From positions 1 to 64,000 of the forward strand of contig NZ_APJN01000082.1 in NCBI RefSeq assembly GCF_000349565.1: 64,000 nt of DNA, written 5' to 3'. This DNA comes from Curtobacterium flaccumfaciens UCD-AKU (GTDB lineage Bacteria > Actinomycetota > Actinomycetes > Actinomycetales > Microbacteriaceae). Made by a program: the position numbers and the translations under genes. Of the stretch, positions 57,582-64,000 are shown piece after piece (within the stretch, counting starts at the first letter, position 1; every line of letters begins with the position of its first letter). The notes beneath the pieces were generated by a model that was not told where the DNA came from, searched no databases, and was given only the letters and a program-made list of their open reading frames with translations.

Positions 57582-59582
57582 ATGCGAGCGGTCCAGCACG
57601 GATCGGACACGGACGGATCGAGCGGGCACAGGGGGACAACGCGGCTGTGGAGCCGTGTGACGGCCGCCCTCGTCGCGATGCTGATCGTCCTGGCTCCGGC
57701 AGCGACCGCCCACGCCACGGCTCCCGTCGACCTGGGCGGGACGTACGTCCTCGACGAGGCCGACGCGCTGACCGCACCACAGCAGGCGCGGGTCGAACAG
57801 GCCGTGCAAGACCTGTACGCCGAGACGCAGACACAGCTGTACGTCGTGTTCGTGCCCTCCTTCTCCGATCCAACCGACCACACCGAGTGGGGTCGGGCGG
57901 TGCTCGAGAAGAACCAGATCGACAGCGACGGCATCCTGCTCTCGGTCGCGGTCACCGAGCGCAACTACGACGTGCAGCAGACGAACGAGACCGCGATCTC
58001 GGAGTCCGACGTGCAGAACGCCGTCGACGATTCGCTGCTGCCCCGGCTCAAGCAGGATGACTGGTCCGGCGCCGCCGTGGCCTTCGCCGACGGGCTGACC
58101 CAGTCGCAGGCCCCGGTCGACCTCACCTGGCTGTGGATCCTGCTGCTCGTCGTGGTCGTCGGACTCGTCGTCGTGGTCCTGGTCGTCCGGACCCGCAACA
58201 AGCGCCGCACCGCCGCAGCCACCGAGGCACAGGAAGCCTCGCTCGCCGACCTCGAACGCAGCGCCGGCGGCGCCCTGGTCACGATCGACGACGAACTCCG
58301 CACCGCCGAGCAAGAGGTCGGGTTCGCGAGCGCGCAGTTCGGCCCCGACGCCGCCAAGCCCTTCGCCGACGCCGTGCAGGCCGCCCAGCGCGAGGTCCGC
58401 AAGGCCTTCACGATCCGGCAGCAGCTCGACGACGAGATCCCCGACACCCCCCAGCAGCGCGCCGAGTGGGCGAACCAGATCATCGTCATCTGCGAACGGG
58501 CGCACGCCGCGATCGAGGAACAGACCGAGGCGTTCGACCAGCTCCGCTCGCTCGAGGACGGCGTCGAGGACGCCGCCGCGTCGCTCGCCCAGGCCGTGGC
58601 CGCCGCACCGGCCTCGGTGGGGTCGGCAGCCGCCGCACTCGACCGCGTCCGCGCCCGCTACACCGGCCGCACCCTCGCAACCGTGGCGAACAACGTCGAC
58701 CAGGCCCACCAGGTGCTCGCCTTCGCGACCGAACGCTCGAACGCGGCCACCGCCTCGATCGCCGCCGGCGACAAGGGCGAGGCGGTCGTCGCCGTGCGCG
58801 ACGCCCAGCACGCCCTCGCCCAGGTGCAGCAGCTCACCGACGGCGCACTCGCCGCCGAGCAGTCCTTCGACGAGGCCACCGCCCGCGCCGCGGCGATGCG
58901 CATCGACATCCAGGGCGACGTCGCCGCCGCCCGCAGCCTGCGCTCCGGCGGTCCGGACCTCGCCGCAGCGGTCACCCGCGCCGAAGCCGTGCTCCGCCAG
59001 GGGCTCGACCCGAAGGACCCGGTCGCCGCCGTCGACGCGCTGACCCGGGCGAACACCGAGATCGACCAGGCCATCGCCGCGGCACGGGGTGCCGAGGAAC
59101 AGCGCCAGCGCGCCACCCAGGCACTCGACGCCGCCCTGCGCGACGCCCGGAACCGGATCAGCCAGGCCCGCGACTACGTCTCCCTGCACCGCGGCGGCAT
59201 CGGCCCGACCGCCCGGACGCGACTGTCCGAGGCCCAGCGTGCCTACGACGACGCCGTCGAACTCGCCCCGAGCAACCCCGGCCAGGCGCTGAACGCCGCG
59301 CGCGCGGCCGAGCAGTACGCCGCAGCCGCGATGGACGCCGCGAACGACGACCTGGGCGGCTGGGGCGGCGGTCAGGGCGGAGGCGGTGGCGGCGCCCAGC
59401 TCGGCGGACTCGTCACCGGACTCGTCCTCGGCGGCCTGCTCGGCGGTCGCGGTGGCAGCTACGGCGGCGGTTCCTTCGGGGGCGGCGGCTTCGGTGGCGG
59501 CGGCGGCTTCAGCGGCGGTGGCGGCTTCGGCGGAGGTGGCGGCGGCGGGGGCGGCGGCTTCTCCGGCGGTGGCCGCTTCTGA
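57582..59582 (+). CDS. TPM-domain membrane protein with coiled coils and Gly-rich tail
   Basis: A 666-residue protein. A signal peptide (to about residue 46) precedes an extracytoplasmic TPM domain (TYVLDEADALTAPQQARVEQAV onward, about 50-155). One helix (about 163-190) and a long cytoplasmic Ala/Glu/Arg-rich coiled-coil region follow, then a Gly/Phe/Ser tail of about 60 residues ending in GGGRF. GGAGGACGG precedes the ATG. pspA follows after 90 nt. TPM/PspA pairs are linked to membrane-stress handling; the sticky Gly-rich tail facing the cytoplasm is unusual. Confidence 0.88.
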   Translation: MRAVQHGSDTDGSSGHRGTTRLWSRVTAALVAMLIVLAPAATAHATAPVDLGGTYVLDEADALTAPQQARVEQAVQDLYAETQTQLYVVFVPSFSDPTDHTEWGRAVLEKNQIDSDGILLSVAVTERNYDVQQTNETAISESDVQNAVDDSLLPRLKQDDWSGAAVAFADGLTQSQAPVDLTWLWILLLVVVVGLVVVVLVVRTRNKRRTAAATEAQEASLADLERSAGGALVTIDDELRTAEQEVGFASAQFGPDAAKPFADAVQAAQREVRKAFTIRQQLDDEIPDTPQQRAEWANQIIVICERAHAAIEEQTEAFDQLRSLEDGVEDAAASLAQAVAAAPASVGSAAAALDRVRARYTGRTLATVANNVDQAHQVLAFATERSNAATASIAAGDKGEAVVAVRDAQHALAQVQQLTDGALAAEQSFDEATARAAAMRIDIQGDVAAARSLRSGGPDLAAAVTRAEAVLRQGLDPKDPVAAVDALTRANTEIDQAIAAARGAEEQRQRATQALDAALRDARNRISQARDYVSLHRGGIGPTARTRLSEAQRAYDDAVELAPSNPGQALNAARAAEQYAAAAMDAANDDLGGWGGGQGGGGGGAQLGGLVTGLVLGGLLGGRGGSYGGGSFGGGGFGGGGGFSGGGGFGGGGGGGGGGFSGGGRF

Positions 59583-59672
59583 CCCGACGGACTCCCCCGG
59601 CACCCAGAACCAGACACGACCCGACCCGACCCGACAACACCGTCCACAGGACTTCCACGAAAGGGAACAGCA

Positions 59673-60398
59673 ATGGCCAAGCAGACCATCTTCGGACGCA
59701 TCTCCACCCTCGTGCGCGCGAACATCAACCAGATCATCGACGACGCCGAGGACCCGCAGAAGATGCTGGACCAGCTCGTCCGCGACTACACGAACAACAT
59801 CGCCGACGCGAAGACCGCGATCGCGCAGACCATCGGCAACGTCCGCCTGCTCGAGCAGGACCACGAGGAGGACAAGAAGGCCGCGGTCGAGTGGGGCCAG
59901 AAGGCCGCCAACGCCTCCACCGCAGCCGACAAGTACCGCTCCGAGGGCAAGTCGGCCGAGGCCGACAAGTTCGACAACCTCGCCAAGATCGCGATCGGCA
60001 AGCAGATCGCTGCCGAGCAGGAGGTCAAGGACGCCGAGCCGAACCTGGCGTCGCAGAACGAGGCCGTCGAGAAGCTCAAGACCGGTCTCGCCGGCATGGA
60101 GCAGAAGCTCGAGCAGCTCCGCGCGAAGCGGGACAACCTCGTCGCCCGCTCGAAGACCGCCGAGGCCCAGTCCCGCGTCAACGACGCCCTCGGCAACATC
60201 GACGTGCTCGACCCGACGAGCGACCTCGGCCGCTTCGAGGAGAAGGTCCGCCGCGAAGAGGCGAAGGTGCTCGGCCAGCAGGAGCTGCAGTCGTCGAGCC
60301 TCGACGCCCAGTTCGAGAGCCTCGAGGACGTCGGCAAGGACGCCGAGGTCGAGGCACGGCTCGCCGCGCTGAAGTCCGGCGGATCCTCGAGCATCTGA
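59673..60398 (+). CDS. pspA: PspA/IM30-family membrane-stress protein
   Basis: A 241-residue helical protein of the PspA/Vipp1 (ESCRT-III-like) family. The amphipathic N-terminus (IFGRISTLVRANINQIID) and AEDPQKMLDQLVRDY are diagnostic; the remainder is coiled coil. It oligomerises on stressed membranes. GAAAGGGAAC precedes the ATG. It is paired with the TPM-domain gene. Confidence 0.93.
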   Translation: MAKQTIFGRISTLVRANINQIIDDAEDPQKMLDQLVRDYTNNIADAKTAIAQTIGNVRLLEQDHEEDKKAAVEWGQKAANASTAADKYRSEGKSAEADKFDNLAKIAIGKQIAAEQEVKDAEPNLASQNEAVEKLKTGLAGMEQKLEQLRAKRDNLVARSKTAEAQSRVNDALGNIDVLDPTSDLGRFEEKVRREEAKVLGQQELQSSSLDAQFESLEDVGKDAEVEARLAALKSGGSSSI

Positions 60399-60442
60399 CG
60401 AACACCCTGACGACGCCGGACCCCAGCTGACAGACTGAGACG

Positions 60443-61264
60443 ATGCACTTCCTCGTGGTCGGTCAGTGGCAGGGTTCGGCGTCGTCACGCGCGATGCGCC
60501 TGGGTGACGGCGCGTCGGCGATCGCCGCCGACCTCCCCCGGGCGTCCACCACCGTGGTCGACGTCCCCGCCGGCGCCGGAGACCGCCTCGAGACCGCGGT
60601 CGCCCGCTACACCTCGGTGCTCGCCGTCGCCGAACGCGTCGCGGAGGAGACCGCCGTCGCCACCGAACCGGTGCTCGTCGTCGGCGGTGACGGCGCCAGT
60701 GTCCTCGGCGCGACCGCCGCCCTTCTGCCGGACACCGCGTTCGTCCGGATCTCCGGCTCCAGCGGGTACCGCGCGCTCAACCGTGCCCAGCCCGTCGCCG
60801 CCGAGACCGCCGCCCTGCGTCTGCTGGTCGACCGCCCCGACGACCTGTTCCCCGGCCTGCCGGTGGTGCCGGCGTCCTCGGTCGTCGTCGCCGGGGTCCG
60901 CGGGGTCGAGGACGCCGAGCGCGCCGCCCTCGACAAGGCCGGGATCGTGCACCTCGACGTCGACGCCGCCACACCGGACGCCCTCGCCGCAGGGGTCGAG
61001 CGCACCGGTGCGTCGTCCGTGTTCGTGCACGTCGACCTCGACGTCCTCGACCCGTCCGAGGTCGACGGACTGCTCGAACCCGTGCCGTTCGGCCTCGACG
61101 GCGCAGCGCTCGTCGAGCGCATCCAGGCCGCGACGCGCGGCCGGCGCCTCGTCGGCGCCGCACTCACCGGGTTCGCGCCCGTCGACCCGGGCCGTGCAGT
61201 GGACGACCTCGGCGTGATCCTGCGCGTCGTCGGCGCGGTGACCAGCGCCTCCCGGGTGGGTTGA
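60443..61264 (+). CDS. arginase/ureohydrolase-fold protein lacking N-terminal metal ligands
   Basis: A 273-residue protein with the outline of the ureohydrolase fold. The C-terminal FVHVDLDVLDPSEV (residues 194-207) is intact. In the motif that should read GGDH it has GGDG (residues 81-84), and the DAHxD motif is replaced by ISGSSGY (103-109). At least three of the six manganese ligands are thus absent, so classical arginase activity is unlikely. It may bind another ligand. It lies 44 nt after pspA, possibly cotranscribed. Confidence 0.82.
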   Translation: MHFLVVGQWQGSASSRAMRLGDGASAIAADLPRASTTVVDVPAGAGDRLETAVARYTSVLAVAERVAEETAVATEPVLVVGGDGASVLGATAALLPDTAFVRISGSSGYRALNRAQPVAAETAALRLLVDRPDDLFPGLPVVPASSVVVAGVRGVEDAERAALDKAGIVHLDVDAATPDALAAGVERTGASSVFVHVDLDVLDPSEVDGLLEPVPFGLDGAALVERIQAATRGRRLVGAALTGFAPVDPGRAVDDLGVILRVVGAVTSASRVG

Positions 61265-61319
61265 CCACGCACCCCGCGTGCCCGGCGCACCCCATGCCGG
61301 TCCGCGTACGCTCGGCCGC

Positions 61320-62723
61320 ATGACGGACTACGACCTCATCGTGATCGGCGCCGGCGCAGTCGGCGAGAACGTGGCGGACTACGCCAGGAAGCGCGACCTG
61401 TCGGTCGCCATCGTGGAGGCCGAGCTCGTCGGCGGCGAATGCTCGTACTGGGCGTGCATGCCCTCGAAGGCACTCCTGCGCAGCGGACACGCCCTCGCCG
61501 CGGCCAAGCGGCTCGACGGTGCGAAGCAGGCCGTGACCGGCACGCTCGACGCCGCCCACGTGCTGGCCCGCCGCAACTCGTTCACCTCGGACTGGAAGGA
61601 CGACAGCCAGGTCTCGTGGCTCGAGTCCGCCGGCATCGACCTGATCCGCGGGCACGCCCGCATCACCGGACCGAAGACCATCGACGTCGACGGCGAGACG
61701 CACACCGCCCGTGCTGCCGTCGCGGTCGTCACCGGTTCCCTGCACACGCTGCCCCCGGTGCCCGGTCTCGCCGACGCGAAGCCGTGGGGCACCCGCGAGG
61801 GCACCAGCGCCCAGCAGGTCCCCGAGAGCCTGCTCGTCATCGGCGGCGGCGTCTCCGGCTCCGAACTCGCCACCGCGTGGGCCTCGCTCGGCGCGAAGGT
61901 CACCCTCGTCGCCCGGCACGGCCTGCTCGGCGGCATGGAGCCCTTCGCCGGGGAACTCGTCGCCGACTCCCTGGGCGAACTCGGTGTCGACGTCCGCACC
62001 GGCGTCAACCCGGTCCGCGTCGACCGTGACGAGCACGGCCTCGTCACGACGGAACTCGACGACGGCACCACGGTCATCACGAGCGAGGTGCTCGCCGCCA
62101 CCGGCCGCGCCGCCCACACACGCGACCTCGGGCTCGAGACGGTCGGCCTGACCGCCGGAGACTGGCTCGACGTCGACGACACGATGCTCGTGCACGGCAC
62201 CGACTGGCTGTACGCCGTCGGCGACGTCAACCACCGCGTCCTGCTCACCCACCAAGGCAAGTACCAGGCCCGCGCCGCCGGCGAAGCGATCGCCGCCCGG
62301 TACCAGGGCACGCCGCTGCACACCGAGCCGTGGGGTGCGCACGTCGCCACCGCCGACCACGCCGCCGCGCCGCAGGTCACGTTCACCGACCCCGAGGTCG
62401 CGAGCGTCGGCCTGACCGAGGCGAAGGCCCGTGAGCAGGGGCTGAACGTCCGCGCCGTCGAGTACGACCTCGGTGCGATCGCCGGGTCCTCGCTGCAGGC
62501 CGACGGTTACACGGGCCGCGCGAAGATGGTCGTCGACGAGGACCGCCGGGTCGTCGTGGGCGTCACGTTCGTCGGCCAGGACGTCGCCGAGATGCTGCAC
62601 GGCGCCACCGTCGCCGTCGTGGGCGAGGTCCCGATCGACCGCCTGTGGCACGCGGTGCCCGCCTACCCCACGATGAACGAGGTCTGGCTGCGCCTGCTCG
62701 AGACCTACGGCCGCCCGGCCTGA
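61320..62723 (+). CDS. class I pyridine nucleotide-disulfide oxidoreductase (FAD/NAD(P))
   Basis: A 467-residue flavoprotein of the lipoamide dehydrogenase/mercuric reductase family. FAD motif VIGAGAVGENVA, redox disulfide C41-C46 in GGECSYWACMPSK, NAD(P) motif VIGGGVSGSELA and second FAD motif YAVGDV are present. The C-terminal HPT catalytic His is replaced by Tyr (PAYPTMNE). So it is not a standard lipoamide dehydrogenase; substrate unknown. ATG at 61320 begins just before TDYDLIVIG. It is followed after 2 nt by a small gene. Confidence 0.92.
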   Translation: MTDYDLIVIGAGAVGENVADYARKRDLSVAIVEAELVGGECSYWACMPSKALLRSGHALAAAKRLDGAKQAVTGTLDAAHVLARRNSFTSDWKDDSQVSWLESAGIDLIRGHARITGPKTIDVDGETHTARAAVAVVTGSLHTLPPVPGLADAKPWGTREGTSAQQVPESLLVIGGGVSGSELATAWASLGAKVTLVARHGLLGGMEPFAGELVADSLGELGVDVRTGVNPVRVDRDEHGLVTTELDDGTTVITSEVLAATGRAAHTRDLGLETVGLTAGDWLDVDDTMLVHGTDWLYAVGDVNHRVLLTHQGKYQARAAGEAIAARYQGTPLHTEPWGAHVATADHAAAPQVTFTDPEVASVGLTEAKAREQGLNVRAVEYDLGAIAGSSLQADGYTGRAKMVVDEDRRVVVGVTFVGQDVAEMLHGATVAVVGEVPIDRLWHAVPAYPTMNEVWLRLLETYGRPA

Positions 62724-62725
62724 GC

Positions 62726-63082
62726 GTGCGCAACCCGCTGCTCGACTCCCCCGTGTCCCGGGCGGGATGGGTGTTCGCGACGGCCGTCGGGCTCGCCGTG
62801 GGCGTCCCGCTGTCGACCGGGCGGATCCGGGTGGTCGACGGGCTCGTGGTCTGCACGGGGCTCCCACGCTGGGTCTTCCGTCGAGGCGGCACCTGCGTCG
62901 GCTCGGTGTACCTGACCCGCGACAACGACGGCCCGCGGGTGCTCCGGCACGAGCGGGTGCACGTCGAGCAGTGGCGGCGGTACGGCATGCTCATGCCGCT
63001 GCTCTACGCCGTCGCCGGCCGGGATCCGCTGCGGAACCGCTTCGAGGTCGAGGCCGGCCTGGAGGACGGCGGGTACCGCTGA
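62726..63082 (+). CDS. small protein with HExxH motif
   Basis: A 118-residue protein: one weak hydrophobic segment near the N-terminus (WVFATAVGLAVGV), a beta-like middle and RHERVHVEQWRRYG, which contains HExxH. NRFEVEA follows near the C-terminus and could supply a third ligand. Similar short proteins are widespread in actinobacteria but I know no assigned function. GTG at 62726 lies two bases after the oxidoreductase stop, implying coupling. Confidence 0.78.
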   Translation: MRNPLLDSPVSRAGWVFATAVGLAVGVPLSTGRIRVVDGLVVCTGLPRWVFRRGGTCVGSVYLTRDNDGPRVLRHERVHVEQWRRYGMLMPLLYAVAGRDPLRNRFEVEAGLEDGGYR

Positions 63083-63324
63083 CGGGTGCGGGTGCGCGAA
63101 CTTGTGGCCGCGACGTCCGTCGGGCGGCAGTTCGTGCGGCCTCGCTGAGCCGGCCGGCCGGGGCCCGGTCGGTCACAACACCCCGCAGGGCGCGCGGCGA
63201 GCGGTCGCAGACCGTCGCCTGCGGCGCCGCCAGCCGACGGTTCGTGACCACACGACGTGCAGCCCACGACGAGTCGTGACCACTCGGCGGCAGGCGGGCT
63301 CCAGGCGACGAAACGCGACCAGCC

Positions 63325-63341
63325 GACGGCCTGGAGGCGCG
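63325..63341 (+). repeat. dispersed 17-mer, copy 3 (within tandem unit 1)
   Basis: GACGGCCTGGAGGCGCG inside the first tandem unit; here it is followed by TGGCGGCGCC. Confidence 0.8.
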
Positions 63342-63552
63342 TGGCGGCGCCGCCACGCGCCTCCCGGCCACCGCGCCCCACCCCACTGCACCCGGTCGCG
63401 GGTCGCAACAACCCGCCAGGCGCGCAGCGAGCGGTCGCAGACCGTCGCCTGCGGCGCCGCCAGCCGACGGTTCCTGACCACTCGCGCGCTGGCCCACGAC
63501 GTGTCGTGACCACTCGGCGGCGGGCCGGCTAGGCGACGAACCGCGACCGGCC

Positions 63553-63569
63553 GACGGCCTGGAGGCGCG
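63553..63569 (+). repeat. dispersed 17-mer, copy 4 (within tandem unit 2)
   Basis: The same 17-mer, 228 bp after copy 3. Confidence 0.8.
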
Positions 63570-63780
63570 TGCCGGCGCCGTCACGGGCCTCCCGGCCGCC
63601 GCGCCCCACCCCACTGCACCCGCGCACCGGTCGCAACACCCCGCCGGGCCCGCGCCGCGCGGTCGCAGACCGTCGCCTGCGGCGCCGCCAGCCGACGGTT
63701 CCTGACCACACGACGCGCGGCCCACGACGAGTCGTGACCACTCGGCAGCAGGCGGGCCAGGCGACGAAACGCGACCGGCC

Positions 63781-63797
63781 GACGGCCTGGAGGCGCG
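63781..63797 (+). repeat. dispersed 17-mer, copy 5 (within tandem unit 3)
   Basis: The same 17-mer, 228 bp after copy 4, followed by TGGCGGCGCC as in copy 3. Confidence 0.8.
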
Positions 63798-64000
63798 TGG
63801 CGGCGCCGGGACAGGGCCACGGCCGGTCGCAACACCCCGTCGGGCGCGCGGCGAGCGGTCGCAGACCGTCGCCCGCGGCGCCGCCAGCCGACGGTTCGTG
63901 ACCACTCGGTGCCCGGCCCACGACGAGTTGTGACCAGCCCCCCCCGGCCGCCGCCCGGCCCCCGCCCGGCCGCCAGCCCAGCCGCCGCGCGTCAGGCCGC

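Larger units (their letters stand above)
63191..63944. repeat. about 3.5 copies of a 228-230 bp tandem repeat
   Basis: Units begin at 63191, 63421 and 63651, with a shortened unit junction and a partial fourth copy from 63845. Each unit holds GCGGTCGCAGACCGTCGC, CCAGCCGACGGTTC, GTCGTGACCACTCGG and, in the first three, the 17-mer GACGGCCTGGAGGCGCG. Units differ by scattered substitutions and one deletion of about 36 bp in the third. No spacer-like variable segments are seen. Confidence 0.9.
63083..64000. other. gene-free repetitive region
   Basis: 918 bp without a convincing gene. Open frames on both strands are repetitive, Arg/Ala/Pro/Gly-rich and repeat the same peptide per DNA repeat, as expected from translating tandem non-coding DNA. 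The last 60 bp is a C- and G-rich low-complexity stretch running off the window. Confidence 0.8.

Noticed and set aside
57390-60488. A 1032-residue open frame antisense to the TPM and pspA genes
   Set aside because: Low-complexity Gly/Val/Asp sequence mirroring the coding strand; no start signal and no domain.
62991-63905. A 304-residue frame over the terminal repeats
   Set aside because: It repeats the same Arg/Pro/Gly-rich peptide per DNA unit, other frames are equally open, and it overlaps the HExxH gene.
63191-63944. CRISPR array
   Set aside because: Units are about 230 bp with no short repeat/unique spacer alternation and no cas genes nearby.

Overview
The window is a continuous chromosomal segment of a very GC-rich actinobacterium. 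Gene order (dxr-rseP-ispG; argS-lysA-hom-thrC-thrB-rho-prfA-prmC; sua5-wecA-like-atpI-like-atpBEFHAGDC), the long Asn/Gln/Arg-rich insertion in Rho, GTG starts and ATGA/GTGA overlaps fit the Microbacteriaceae; a Curtobacterium-like organism is my inference. Coding is dense, almost entirely on the minus strand up to about 49 kb and mostly on the plus strand after that. No rRNA, CRISPR array, insertion sequence or prophage was seen. One tRNA gene (tRNA-Arg, anticodon CCG) lies at 49.9 kb.

Region 1 (0-7.4 kb, minus): a lipoprotein FKBP prolyl isomerase, then dxr, rseP and ispG (the first and late MEP-pathway steps around a site-2 protease). An NCS1 permease and a cysteine hydrolase sit between rseP and ispG. 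OsmC and an asparaginase II are divergent at 7.4 kb.

Region 2 (8.5-25.8 kb, minus): a compact signalling and envelope locus. It contains two FHA proteins, a PP2C phosphatase, a membrane Ser/Thr kinase with a small outer domain, a 1953-residue anchored Ig/FN3 repeat protein, MoxR ATPase, DUF58 protein, a transglutaminase-fold membrane protein whose catalytic triad is replaced, and a zinc-ribbon FHA protein. Most junctions overlap by 4 nt, so they are probably made together. This is the best candidate in the window for a poorly described system: a kinase/phosphatase pair with FHA readers, wired to a MoxR-DUF58-pseudo-transglutaminase module and a giant surface protein.

Region 3 (25.8-36.1 kb, minus): yaaA and the complete F-type ATP synthase operon, headed by sua5, a WecA-like glycosyltransferase and an AtpI-like protein. 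Region 4 (36.1-49.0 kb): a HAD hydrolase on the plus strand, then prmC, prfA, rho, thrB, thrC, hom, lysA, a DUF2993 lipid-binding-type protein and argS, i.e. translation termination plus the aspartate-family amino-acid pathway.

Region 5 (49.1-57.4 kb): a lipoprotein, tRNA-Arg, and a Pls/PosA-type single-module peptide synthetase (adenylation, carrier, membrane and three C-terminal domains) overlapping an M1 aminopeptidase gene. An XRE regulator divergent from a methionine aminopeptidase paralogue and a phosphopantetheinyl transferase follow. This is a plausible locus for a poly-amino-acid of the epsilon-poly-lysine class.

Region 6 (57.6-63.1 kb, plus): a TPM-domain membrane protein with a Gly-rich tail, PspA, an arginase-fold protein lacking metal ligands, a flavin disulfide-type oxidoreductase and a small HExxH protein. 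Region 7 (63.1-64.0 kb): no gene; about 3.5 copies of a 228-230 bp tandem repeat carrying a 17-mer that also occurs in two other intergenic places of the window.
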